This document shows positions 55,157 to 63,417 of a stretch of 64,000 nt of DNA, in pieces (position 1 is the first letter of the stretch; each line of letters begins with the position of its first letter). The notes under the pieces are model-generated. The model ran no database searches. It had not been told where the DNA came from and saw only the letters and a list, made by a program, of their open reading frames with translations. The DNA is from Eubacteriaceae bacterium. Lineage in GTDB: Bacteria > Bacillota > Clostridia > Lachnospirales > Lachnospiraceae. The stretch covers positions 248,001 through 312,000 of the forward strand of contig CABIWJ010000002.1 of NCBI GenBank assembly GCA_902362455.1. Direction: 5' to 3'. A program made the translations under genes and the position numbers.

Positions 55157-56296
55157 ATGATAGATTTAAACATAAAGAACGATGAAGAAAAAGTTACTGC
55201 TGAATATCTCCTTAAATCTAACGACAGAATTGACAATCTTACATTAGGTATGATGGTTAACAATGATATAGAAGGTTTCTTACCAGTACAGCCGGTACAG
55301 GTAGAGAATGACAGATATTTCAGATATGATATAACGGGATTGGTTACAATGAAAGAATATCTCGGTGAATATGTTAAAAAAGACAGATTATTAAAAGTAT
55401 TCTATGGTATTGCTAATACGATTAGGGAATCATCAGAATATATGATTAACTGGACATCATTTTCACTAGAGAGAAAAGAGATATACGTTAATCCTGAAAA
55501 TGGAGATGTCAGGTTATTATGTCTCCCATTACTTACAGTTATTAATGATGGTAATATATGCAACTTTTTTAAGAATGTATTATTTAGTTCACAGTTTGAT
55601 TTAGATGAAAATGGTGATTATGTAGGTAAACTTATCACATTTCTTAATCCTAAATCATATACGTTGGACAAGTTCATATATGAATTAGAAGATATGCTCG
55701 GACTTGAACATAAAGAAGTGGTTGAGGAAGAAGACGAAGAAGATACAACTGTAGAAGCTGAAACAGAAGAAGATAAAAATGATGCAGATGTAGAAAAAGA
55801 GCCAGCAGAAGATACCGAGCAGGAAGCTGCTAATGATGACGATACAGAGATTCAACCTGAATTAGAAGAGAATGTTGCAGAGACATCAGATGAAGTTATA
55901 GATGAAAAAGTAACTGAAGAGACAATAGAGATAGATGAAGTATCTGGGAAAGATGCTGAAACAGAAGAAGTTCCTCCAACTGTTTCAAAACCAGAGATAG
56001 AACCATATCTAATAAGATTATCTAATAATCAGGAGATAAAGATTGATAAAGATTCATTCTATATTGGTAAAGATGAGAAAAATGTTGATTATTGTATATC
56101 AGATAACTTAGCTATTGATGATAAACATGCTTATATTATAAGACATGGTAAAGAATACTTTGTTGTAGACAATAATTCGAAGAATCATACATATTTAAAC
56201 AGAGTATTAATAGGAACTGATGAGGAAGTCTTTATTCCACACGGAGCTCAGCTTAGATTTGCTGACGAAGATTTTGAATTCAGAATGCATAAATAA
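55157..56296 (+). CDS. FHA domain protein with DUF6382-like N-terminus
   Basis: 379-residue cytoplasmic protein. Residues 1-170 resemble the DUF6382/EssB-like pseudokinase-type domain (LTLGMMVNNDIEGFLPVQ, RYDITGLVTMKEYL). Residues about 185-280 form a very acidic Glu/Asp/Thr linker. Residues 282-379 form an FHA domain: SFYIGKDEKNVDYCIS, AIDDKHAYI, SKNHTYLNRV. The FHA positions that normally hold Arg and Ser for phosphothreonine contact are Lys305 and Asp321/322, and the NG pair is NH (343-344), so classical phosphopeptide binding is doubtful. It follows the TadZ-like gene by 43 bases. Similar FHA proteins occur with Tad and type VII secretion loci, neither of which is seen here. Confidence 0.75.
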   Translation: MIDLNIKNDEEKVTAEYLLKSNDRIDNLTLGMMVNNDIEGFLPVQPVQVENDRYFRYDITGLVTMKEYLGEYVKKDRLLKVFYGIANTIRESSEYMINWTSFSLERKEIYVNPENGDVRLLCLPLLTVINDGNICNFFKNVLFSSQFDLDENGDYVGKLITFLNPKSYTLDKFIYELEDMLGLEHKEVVEEEDEEDTTVEAETEEDKNDADVEKEPAEDTEQEAANDDDTEIQPELEENVAETSDEVIDEKVTEETIEIDEVSGKDAETEEVPPTVSKPEIEPYLIRLSNNQEIKIDKDSFYIGKDEKNVDYCISDNLAIDDKHAYIIRHGKEYFVVDNNSKNHTYLNRVLIGTDEEVFIPHGAQLRFADEDFEFRMHK

Positions 56297-56319
56297 GTTT
56301 TAAATATTTTTGGATTTAT

Positions 56320-56377
56320 AAGACCTTTTATAGTTTATATATTTTAAGATATAATATATAACTTTAAAAGGTCTTTG
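56320..56377 (+). terminator. Hairpin terminator after the FHA gene
   Basis: AAGACCTTTTA and the following AT-rich arm (56320-56340) pair with 56356-56375 ending in AAAAGGTCTT, with a few mismatches. A short T-rich tail follows. Bases 56378-56550 are AT-rich with no firm promoter. Confidence 0.6.
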
Positions 56378-56550
56378 TAATTTATGTATGAATTTATGTG
56401 AAATCGAATTTAAAATTAGGTAAAATTTTACTTGTTTATTTCCGGAATATAGGTTATTGTATATAAGGATGCTTTTTTTTGATAAAAAATGTCTATACTA
56501 TAATTGAATATTAGAAAATACATAACTATATGTATATTGAAAGGAAAATT

Positions 56551-58170
56551 ATGAGCAGTACAATGATAATAAGTATGCTTGGGGGATTAGGACTATTCCT
56601 TTATGGAATGAAGCTTATGGGTGAAGGAATAGAAAAAGTAGCAGGTTCTAAGATGAAAACAATCTTAGAGTGGTGTACCAAGAACAGACTTATAGGTGTT
56701 ATCGTCGGTACAATTTTTACTGCTATTATTCAGTCTTCAAGTGCAGCTACTGTTATGGTTGTAAGTTTTGTTAACTCAGGACTTATGAATCTTATGCAGG
56801 CTGTAGGTGTAATTATGGGTGCTAACATTGGTACAACAGTAACAGCACAGATTGTAGCATTTGATCTTGATAGTATTGCACCAATATTTGTAATTACCGG
56901 TGTTGTTATGATTATGTTCTTTAAGAATGAAACGGTCAACAAAGTCGGCGAGGTGCTTTTTGGTTTTGGCGCATTATTTTTAGGAATGAGCCTTATGAAA
57001 AATTCTATGGCAGATATAAAAGATTCTGTTACAGTAATGAAGATGATTAGTTCACTTAAGAATCCTTTAGTTGCAATCTTGGTAGGACTTGTTATTACTA
57101 CGATATTACAGAGTTCATCTGCGTCGGTAGGTATTCTTGTAACGATGGCCGGAAGTGGACTTGTAGAATTACCAATGTGTTTCTATGTTATTTTAGGTTG
57201 TAACATAGGTGCCTGTACATCTGCTGTATTAGTAGGTCTTACAGGTAAGAAAGATGCTAAGAGAGCTGCCCTTATTCATCTTATGTTTAATATTATAGGT
57301 TCAATAATAATGTTACTTATTTTATTACCATTTGGAGGATATGTTGAGCATTGGATTAATGCTATTTCAGCTGATCCTAAACGTGCCGTAGCTAATACAC
57401 ATACTATATTTAAGGTATTCCAGGTTATTATCTTATTCCCATTTGCAGGCTGGATAGTAAAACTTACACAGTGGCTTGTACCTGGCGAAGATAAACAAAA
57501 AGAAAAATATGAATTAAAATATATTAGTCTTGATTCAGCGGTATCTCCGGCTATTGCTATGATAGAGGTAACAAATGAGATTAAGAGAATGGGTGAGATT
57601 GCTAATTATAACCTTGAAAGAAGTATGGAAGCGTTAATGAAAGGCAATAAGGATATAATTAATGAAGTGTTTGAACGAGAACATGAAGTTGATTTCCTTA
57701 GCAGGAAGATTACCGATTTCTTAGTTAAGATAAATCAGATGCTGCCAGTAAGTGAGACAAAGAACATAGCTGGCTATTACCATGTTGTAAGTGATATTGA
57801 ACGTATAGGTGACCATGCAGAAAATATTGCGGAATTTGCACAGACAAAGCTTAATGAATCAATAGAATTCAGTAAAGTGGGTGCGGAGGAATTACAACAT
57901 ATGTTTGATGTTATGAATAAGGAAGTGAAACTTGCATTAGAAGCATTTACTGAGAGAAATGAAGAACATCTTAAAGAAATTATGGATTTAGAAGATGAAG
58001 TAGATGATTTAGAAAAACAGTTACAGAGAAATCATGTACGTCGTATGTCTAAGAACGAATGTAGTCCTAAGGCAGCAATATTCTCTGATTTGATTTCAAA
58101 CTTCGAAAGAGTATCAGATCATGCTACAAATATTGCATTTGCTACATTCAGAGAAGAAGAATATATTTAA
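56551..58170 (+). CDS. Na/Pi cotransporter family protein with PhoU-like domain
   Basis: Predicted sodium-coupled phosphate transporter of the NptA/YjbB type. The membrane half (about 1-305) holds two inverted Na_Pi_cotrans repeats with the QSSSA signatures TAIIQSSSAATVMVVSFVN and TTILQSSSASVGILVTMAG, plus GANIGTTVTAQ and GCNIGACTSAVLV. The C-terminal half (about 335-539) is a PhoU-like helical domain with DIERIGDHAENIAE and NFERVSDHATNIA. The 539-residue length is typical. The start at ATG 56551 follows GAAAGGA; the ATG at 56530 lies before that site. A terminator follows at 58179. Confidence 0.92.
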   Translation: MSSTMIISMLGGLGLFLYGMKLMGEGIEKVAGSKMKTILEWCTKNRLIGVIVGTIFTAIIQSSSAATVMVVSFVNSGLMNLMQAVGVIMGANIGTTVTAQIVAFDLDSIAPIFVITGVVMIMFFKNETVNKVGEVLFGFGALFLGMSLMKNSMADIKDSVTVMKMISSLKNPLVAILVGLVITTILQSSSASVGILVTMAGSGLVELPMCFYVILGCNIGACTSAVLVGLTGKKDAKRAALIHLMFNIIGSIIMLLILLPFGGYVEHWINAISADPKRAVANTHTIFKVFQVIILFPFAGWIVKLTQWLVPGEDKQKEKYELKYISLDSAVSPAIAMIEVTNEIKRMGEIANYNLERSMEALMKGNKDIINEVFEREHEVDFLSRKITDFLVKINQMLPVSETKNIAGYYHVVSDIERIGDHAENIAEFAQTKLNESIEFSKVGAEELQHMFDVMNKEVKLALEAFTERNEEHLKEIMDLEDEVDDLEKQLQRNHVRRMSKNECSPKAAIFSDLISNFERVSDHATNIAFATFREEEYI

Positions 58171-58178
58171 GAATTTTG

Positions 58179-58210
58179 AATACAGGTCATATTATATGGC
58201 CTGTATTTGT
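58179..58210 (+). terminator. Terminator after the Na/Pi cotransporter gene
   Basis: A 12-base stem AATACAGGTCAT/ATGGCCTGTATT (one G-U) with a five-base loop and a short TTTGTTTG tail. Confidence 0.82.
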
Positions 58211-58286
58211 TTGTGAAATTATATAATGAAAATAAGTTATCAATGTATTGTATCTTATAACTCTGAGAATAAGGAAAGGTATGAAA

Positions 58287-59216
58287 ATGAAGAAATTAAT
58301 ATATCTAATTGCGTTAATAACAATGACAGTAGTATTAGTTGCCTGTGGAGGTAGTAAGAAGAGTAAAAATAATAAAAAAGATGGAAACACAACAAAGTCA
58401 GTAAATACTACGCAAACAACAGAAGCGACAGATAAGAATGTAGAAACAAATAAATTAGAAGAGACCGCTGAACAAACTACAACAGAAGAGATCATAACAG
58501 AAGAATCCACAACTACTACGGTGGCTGAAACTACACCAGAACCTGTCACAACCGCACAAGAGACAAGTTCATACATACCAAGAACTGGTGGACATCTAGT
58601 AGCAATTGATGCAGGACATCAGGCACATGGCAATAATGAAAAAGAACCGGTAGGACCGGGTGCATCAGAAGTAAAAGCTAAAGTAAGCAGTGGAACAGCA
58701 GGTTGCGTTAGCGGACTTGCTGAATATGAACTTAACTTAAGTATTGCCCTTAAATTACAGAAAGAATTAGAAACCAGAGGATATAATATCATAATGATAA
58801 GAAGTACCAATGATGTTAATATCAGTAATAGCGCAAGAGCACAGATTGCAAATAATGCAGGTGCAGAAGCATTTATCAGGATACATGCTAATGGTTCTGA
58901 GAACAGTAGTACAAATGGTGCGATGACAATATGTCAGACACCATCTAATCCATATAATGGTAATATATATGGATTAAGCAGAAAATTATCACAATGCGTA
59001 TTAGATAAATATATTGAAAGTACAGGTGCAAGAAAACAAAAGGTATGGGAAACTGATACTATGAGTGGAATTAACTGGGCATCCGTACCTACCACGATTA
59101 TAGAAATGGGATATATGTCTAATCCGACTGAAGATGGATTAATGGCTACGGAGGATTATCAGAATAAAATTGTGATTGGAATTGCAAATGGAATAGATGC
59201 ATATTTTAACAGTTGA
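58287..59216 (+). CDS. N-acetylmuramoyl-L-alanine amidase, lipoprotein form
   Basis: Cell-wall hydrolase that cleaves the stem peptide from muramic acid. The signal peptide ends in the lipobox LVAC (Cys20). A Thr/Glu-rich flexible linker (about 25-100) leads to an Amidase_3 domain. Zinc ligands are in AIDAGHQ, the Glu of LAEYELNLS and RIHANGS; the catalytic Glu is in [10 protein letters not shown]. At 309 residues it is typical for a surface-anchored, single-domain amidase. The start at ATG 58287 or the ATG at 58281 is served by AAGGAAAGG. It lies upstream of a palindromic repeat. Confidence 0.92.
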   Translation: MKKLIYLIALITMTVVLVACGGSKKSKNNKKDGNTTKSVNTTQTTEATDKNVETNKLEETAEQTTTEEIITEESTTTTVAETTPEPVTTAQETSSYIPRTGGHLVAIDAGHQAHGNNEKEPVGPGASEVKAKVSSGTAGCVSGLAEYELNLSIALKLQKELETRGYNIIMIRSTNDVNISNSARAQIANNAGAEAFIRIHANGSENSSTNGAMTICQTPSNPYNGNIYGLSRKLSQCVLDKYIESTGARKQKVWETDTMSGINWASVPTTIIEMGYMSNPTEDGLMATEDYQNKIVIGIANGIDAYFNS

Positions 59217-59250
59217 AAACAGGAGCTGTGTGAAGAGTCTCTTATTTTCT

Positions 59251-59450
59251 GATTCCTTAATCGGGTGTGAGTAAATGCCGCCCTCTGCAAAGTCTATTAT
59301 GTGCAGTAAATCAAACGTACTTTGCTTGAACGGTGATTTGCTGCACCTACCTTTTGCATCTGGCGGCATATAACTCACACACACGATATGTCATAAATCA
59401 AGTGTGTGTCATAGACGGAATCATTGGTTTAAATGTCTGTGAATTGAATC
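59251..59450. repeat. Compound palindromic element between convergent genes (element C)
   Basis: GTGTGAGTAAATGCCGCC (from 59265) pairs with GGCGGCATATAACTCACAC (to 59380). Inner pairing of GTGCAGTAAATCA with TGATTTGCTGCAC surrounds a loop near 59315-59332. GATTCC (59251) and GGAATC (59418) can close it. AGTGTGTGTCATAGACGGA at 59401-59419 is identical to 25869-25887 in element B. It fills the gap between the amidase and the DtxR-type gene and may serve as a two-way terminator. Confidence 0.75.
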
Positions 59451-59460
59451 AGAATATTAT

Positions 59461-59835
59461 TTATTCAGCACCATTTACATGTTTTTTTAGTGCTTCAAAT
59501 GTTTCTTTACTAAGTACGTGTTCCATCTTGCAGGCATCTTCATCTGCAACTTCAGGATTAACGCCTAATTTGACAAGCCATTTTGATAATAACTCATGTC
59601 TTTCATAAATCATTTCTGCTATTTCACGACCAGTATCAGTTAAGTATATGTATCCTGCATCTGTAACTGTAATATGGTCTTTTTCGCGAAGATGTTTCAT
59701 TGCAATACTTACACTTGATTTCTTAAAGCCTAATTCATTAGCAATATCGACAGAACGAACAACAGGTAATTTCTTACTTAATACCAAAATTGTTTCTAAA
59801 TAATTTTCAGAAGATTCGTTTATAAACGCTCTCAT
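59461..59835 (-). CDS. DtxR/MntR family metal-dependent repressor
   Basis: 124-residue winged-helix repressor with a dimerisation domain but no C-terminal SH3 domain. The HTH is VRSVDIANELGFKKSSVSIAMKHL, and the wing is HITVTDAGYIYLTDTG. Metal-ligand candidates are His and Glu in YERHELLSKWL and Cys, Glu and His in ACKMEHVLS. The Cys in the C-x-x-E-H motif is like iron-sensing DtxR/IdeR; MntR usually has Glu there. It is divergent from the feo genes, which carry matching operators, so it probably represses iron uptake when iron is plentiful. Confidence 0.9.
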   Translation of the reverse strand: MRAFINESSENYLETILVLSKKLPVVRSVDIANELGFKKSSVSIAMKHLREKDHITVTDAGYIYLTDTGREIAEMIYERHELLSKWLVKLGVNPEVADEDACKMEHVLSKETFEALKKHVNGAE

Positions 59836-59894
59836 TATTAAAGCTCCTTTTATTTATTATTTTAAATAATTTTTAAATTCACATTCCTTAAGAT

Positions 59895-59924
59895 ATCATA
59901 TCATTATATAATACTATACCACAA
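59895..59924 (-). promoter_or_regulatory. Possible promoter for the DtxR-type gene
   Basis: Read on the minus strand: TTGTGG (59919-59924), an 18-base spacer and TATGAT (59895-59900). The spacer is itself AT-rich with alternative -10 matches, so this is tentative. Confidence 0.35.
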
Positions 59925-60061
59925 ATTTCTAAAATTAGATAGTATATATTTTCCTAATAATATAGAACTAAAATATTAAATATATTTGTAAAGAAAATAG
60001 ATATACAATATATTGAATTCAAAATATATAGAAAAATATGCAGAAAAAATTAAAAAAGTTA

Positions 60062-60093
60062 TTGACACCTAATGAATGTTAGACTATACTAAC
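60062..60093 (+). promoter_or_regulatory. feoA promoter overlapped by a GTTAG-N6-CTAAC operator
   Basis: TTGACA (60062-60067), a 17-base spacer and TATACT (60085-60090). The inverted repeat GTTAG-ACTATA-CTAAC at 60078-60093 covers the -10 box. The same GTTAG-N6-CTAAC recurs before feoB at 60807. The half-sites resemble DtxR-family boxes (TTAGG/CCTAA type), consistent with control by the divergent DtxR-type repressor. Confidence 0.75.
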
Positions 60094-60144
60094 TTTCGAA
60101 GAAAAGAGTTTTGAAAAATATTATCAATATAGAAAGAGGATGAT

Positions 60145-60357
60145 ATGATGCCTTTAACAATGGTTAATGCAGGTGAACCTAATGTAATTAAAAAGGTTGG
60201 CGGTAAAGAAGAAACACGTAGATTTCTGGAGAACCTCGGCTTTGTAGCAGGTGGAACGGTAACAGTTATATCAGAAATTGATGGTAATATGATTGTTAAT
60301 GTTAAGGATTCCAGAGTGGCTATAGGTAAAGATATGGCTAATAAAATAATGGTATAA
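60145..60357 (+). CDS. feoA: FeoA family protein (first copy)
   Basis: 70-residue SH3-like FeoA protein thought to assist the FeoB ferrous-iron channel. Segments are VIKKVGGKEETRRFLENLGFVAGGTVTVISEIDGNMIVNVKDSRVAIGKDMANKI. GAGG precedes two adjacent ATG codons (60145 and 60148); either may be used. It is the first gene after the iron-type promoter and is separated from the second feoA by 183 bases that hold several palindromes. Confidence 0.92.
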   Translation: MMPLTMVNAGEPNVIKKVGGKEETRRFLENLGFVAGGTVTVISEIDGNMIVNVKDSRVAIGKDMANKIMV

Positions 60358-60406
60358 AATATAACTGATAATAAAAAGAGTTCTATAAGTATTAATTATT
60401 AGCATA

Positions 60407-60510
60407 GTTACATATAAATGTAACTGATAGTGCAGTATTATTAGTTCCTAACAATTATGACAAGATAACATTTATATGTTATTTGTATAAAAAAAGTATT
60501 TATATACTTT
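60407..60510. promoter_or_regulatory. Three stacked 18-base palindromes before the second feoA
   Basis: GTTACAT-ATAA-ATGTAAC (60407-60424), ATAACAT-TTAT-ATGTTAT (60465-60482) and AAAGTAT-TTAT-ATACTTT (60493-60510) all have perfect seven-base arms and four-base centres. They could be repeated operators or small mRNA hairpins that segment the feo transcript. No regulator family is assigned. Confidence 0.6.
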
Positions 60511-60540
60511 ACAAAAAGGCAAGAATGGAGGAAATGCATT

Positions 60541-60759
60541 ATGACACTTAGAGAAGTGGAGTGCGGAACAACTGTTAAAGTTAAGAAACTTACAGGTGAT
60601 GGTCCGGTTAAAAGAAGAATTATGGATATGGGAATTACAAAAGGTGTTGAGATATTTGTAAGAAAAGTTGCACCTCTTGGAGATCCTGTAGAAGTAACTG
60701 TAAGAGGCTACGAATTATCATTAAGAAAAGCCGATGCAGAAATGATAGAAGTAGAATAA
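60541..60759 (+). CDS. feoA: FeoA family protein (second copy)
   Basis: 72-residue FeoA: LREVECGTTVKVKKLTGDGPVKRRIMDMGITKGVEIFVRKVAPLGDPVEVTVRGYELSLRKADAEMIEVE. It has the canonical RRRIMDMGITKG and PLGDPVEVTVRGYELSLR blocks, closer to classical FeoA than the first copy. A GGAGG site precedes the ATG. Two different FeoA proteins before one FeoB is common in clostridia. Confidence 0.95.
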   Translation: MTLREVECGTTVKVKKLTGDGPVKRRIMDMGITKGVEIFVRKVAPLGDPVEVTVRGYELSLRKADAEMIEVE

Positions 60760-60806
60760 AATCTGTTTTACAGATTTTATTTCAGACAAATTTTTTTTGC
60801 CCCCGT

Positions 60807-60822
60807 GTTAGTTAACACTAAC
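60807..60822. promoter_or_regulatory. Second GTTAG-N6-CTAAC operator, before feoB
   Basis: GTTAG-TTAACA-CTAAC matches the half-sites and spacing of the site over the first feoA promoter. It follows a TTTTTTTT-GCCCCC stretch. It suggests a separate, iron-controlled promoter for feoB, although I could not pin its -10 box. Confidence 0.7.
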
Positions 60823-60884
60823 AAAAATAAGACAAAACGTACAATGAAAAGTTATAACAGTTATATATTCAGAAGTTTATAATA

Positions 60885-60929
60885 GCGACACATATATAAA
60901 CTAATTAATCTGAATTAAAGAAGTGTCGC
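60885..60929 (+). promoter_or_regulatory. Hairpin just before feoB
   Basis: GCGACAC (60885-60891) pairs with GTGTCGC (60923-60929) across 31 AT-rich bases, ending directly before the feoB ribosome site. It may affect translation; no T-tract follows. Confidence 0.45.
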
Positions 60930-60945
60930 AGAAATGAGGAGATTT

Positions 60946-63348
60946 ATGTCAATTAAAATTGCATTAGCAGGTAATCCAAACTGCGGAAAAACCACATTAT
61001 TTAATGCGTTGACAGGTTCAAACCAATTCGTTGGTAACTGGCCTGGTGTAACAGTTGAGAAAAAAGAAGGTAAGTTAAAAAATCATAAAGATGTAGTAAT
61101 AACTGATTTGCCTGGTATTTATTCTTTATCACCTTATACATTAGAGGAAGTTGTAGCAAGAAACTATCTTATTAATGAGAAACCAGATGCAATTATTAAT
61201 ATTGTAGATGGTACTAATATTGAAAGAAACTTATATTTATCAACACAGATTATGGAACTTGGTATTCCGGTAATTATGGCAGTAAATATGATGGACGTTC
61301 TTGAGAAAACAGGTGACACAATTAATACTGATAAATTAAGTCAGAAACTTGGATGCGAAGTGGTTGAAATATCTGCTCTTAAAGGAACAGGAATTCAGAA
61401 AGCAGCAGAGAAAGCAGTTGCTTTAGCAAGTGACAAGAAGAGAGTTGCTCCTGTACATAGCTTTGACAAAGATGTTGAAGCTGTAATTACTAAAGTAGAA
61501 GAAAAGCTTGCAAATGTAGTTACAGAAGAACAGAAACGTTTCTTTGCAATCAAATTACTTGAGAAAGATGATAAAATTCAGACTTTATTAGATATCGTTC
61601 CTGAAGTTGATGATGAAATTAAAGAGTTAGAAGATAAATTTGATGATGATACAGAAAGTATTATTACAAACGAAAGATATGTATATATTTCTTCTATAAT
61701 CGGAGATTGCTTAAAGAAAGCTAAGAAGAAGACATTAACAACATCTGATAAGATTGATAGAATCGTTACAAACAGATGGCTTGCATTACCTATATTTGCA
61801 GCAATAATGTTCCTCGTATACTATATTGCAGTAAGTACAGTAGGTACATTCGTAACAGACTGGACAAATGATGGTTTATTTGGTGATGGCTGGCACTTAT
61901 TTGGAAATGGTTCAAGTGCTTATGAAAAAGCAGCAAATGACTATGCAGTAGAAAACATCTGGACAGATGATGTAGTTGAAACGGTTAAAGCAGCAGATGA
62001 AGCAGGTGTTATCGGTGCCGATAATATTCTTGGCGCAATTAAAGATGAAGATTATGCTACATTTGAAGAAGAATATGGTACATATGGTGAATCATTAACA
62101 GAAGCAGGATATGATATTTCAGAAACTGTTGACGAAGCCATGGAGGATGCTCCTGATACAGCAGATTATGGTATCTGGGTACCTGGTATTCCTGTACTCG
62201 TAGAAAAAGGTCTTGATGCAGTACATTGTGCTGGATGGTTAAAAGGACTTATCCTTGACGGTATTGTAGCCGGTGTTGGTGCTGTACTTGGTTTCGTACC
62301 ACAGATGCTTGTCTTATTCATTTTACTCGCATTTCTTGAAGCTTGTGGTTATATGGCCAGAGTTGCATTTATTATGGATAGAATTTTCCGTAAATTCGGT
62401 TTATCAGGTAAATCATTTATTCCAATGCTTATCGGTAGTGGTTGTGGTGTTCCTGGTGTTATGGCATCGAGAACAATCGAGAACGACAGAGACCGTAAGA
62501 TGACAATTATGACAACAACATTTATCCCTTGTGGTGCTAAATTACCAATTATCGCTCTTATTGCAACAGCATTATTCCAGGGAGCATGGTGGGTAGCACC
62601 TAGTGCTTACTTCGTAGGTATCGCAGCAATTATCTGCTCTGGTATCATACTTAAGAAAACAAAGATGTTCGCAGGAGATCCTGCACCATTCGTTATGGAG
62701 TTACCAGCATATCACATGCCAACAGTTGGAAATGTATTAAGAAGTATGTGGGAAAGAGGATGGTCGTTCATTAAGAAAGCCGGAACAATAATTCTTCTTT
62801 CATCAATCATTATCTGGGCTGGTTCATCATTCGGTTTCGAAGGTGGCAAGTTTGGATTTAACCCTGATATAGCTCTTGAAAGCAGTATCCTTGGTAAGAT
62901 TGGTAACGCAGTAAGCTTTATCTTTGCACCTCTTGGTTTCAACAACATCAAAGCAACAATTGCTACAATTATGGGATTAGTTGCAAAAGAAGAAGTTGTA
63001 GGTGTATTCGGTGTACTTGACTTTGAGAATATGACAAAGATTGCAGCGTATTCGTTCCTTGTATTCAATCTCCTTTGCGCGCCTTGTTTTGCAGCTATGG
63101 GTGCTATTAAGAGAGAGATGAACAATACAAAATGGTTCTGGTTCGCAATTGGATATCAGACATTACTTGCATATGTTGTTTCGCTTTGTATTTACCAGAT
63201 AGGTGCATTAATTATCGGAGAAATAAGCTTTGGTATAGCAACGGTAGTAGCTATCTTATTAATCATAGGATTCTTATATCTTCTCTTCAGACCATATAAA
63301 GAGAGTAAGACACTTAGATTTGATAGTGCTAAGTTAAATAAAAAGTAA
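60946..63348 (+). CDS. feoB: Ferrous iron transporter FeoB
   Basis: Large membrane transporter for Fe2+ with an N-terminal G domain: G1 GNPNCGKTT (9-17), G3 DLPG (54-57) and G4 NMMD (114-117). A helical spacer (about 165-260) leads to the membrane domain with two Gate regions. These carry MLIGSGCGVPGVMASR, TFIPCGAKLPIIAL and LCAPCFAAMGAIKREM. At 800 residues it is a little longer than usual, because about 90 residues rich in Ala, Glu and Asp are inserted between the first two membrane helices (about 315-405). The start at ATG 60946 follows GAGGAG; the ATG at 60934 overlaps it. Confidence 0.96.
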   Translation: MSIKIALAGNPNCGKTTLFNALTGSNQFVGNWPGVTVEKKEGKLKNHKDVVITDLPGIYSLSPYTLEEVVARNYLINEKPDAIINIVDGTNIERNLYLSTQIMELGIPVIMAVNMMDVLEKTGDTINTDKLSQKLGCEVVEISALKGTGIQKAAEKAVALASDKKRVAPVHSFDKDVEAVITKVEEKLANVVTEEQKRFFAIKLLEKDDKIQTLLDIVPEVDDEIKELEDKFDDDTESIITNERYVYISSIIGDCLKKAKKKTLTTSDKIDRIVTNRWLALPIFAAIMFLVYYIAVSTVGTFVTDWTNDGLFGDGWHLFGNGSSAYEKAANDYAVENIWTDDVVETVKAADEAGVIGADNILGAIKDEDYATFEEEYGTYGESLTEAGYDISETVDEAMEDAPDTADYGIWVPGIPVLVEKGLDAVHCAGWLKGLILDGIVAGVGAVLGFVPQMLVLFILLAFLEACGYMARVAFIMDRIFRKFGLSGKSFIPMLIGSGCGVPGVMASRTIENDRDRKMTIMTTTFIPCGAKLPIIALIATALFQGAWWVAPSAYFVGIAAIICSGIILKKTKMFAGDPAPFVMELPAYHMPTVGNVLRSMWERGWSFIKKAGTIILLSSIIIWAGSSFGFEGGKFGFNPDIALESSILGKIGNAVSFIFAPLGFNNIKATIATIMGLVAKEEVVGVFGVLDFENMTKIAAYSFLVFNLLCAPCFAAMGAIKREMNNTKWFWFAIGYQTLLAYVVSLCIYQIGALIIGEISFGIATVVAILLIIGFLYLLFRPYKESKTLRFDSAKLNKK

Positions 63349-63417
63349 GATTAAACAGATTGTAAAATGTAAATGTGTGCTTTTGCGAAGTTAGTAAACT
63401 TCGGATTGGAGGAAATT

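Noticed and set aside
53815..59216. A complete Tad pilus or type VII secretion locus around the TadZ-like and FHA genes.
   Set aside because: No TadA ATPase, prepilin, WXG100 protein or EssC-like ATPase is present on either side; neighbours are ribF and a phosphate cotransporter.
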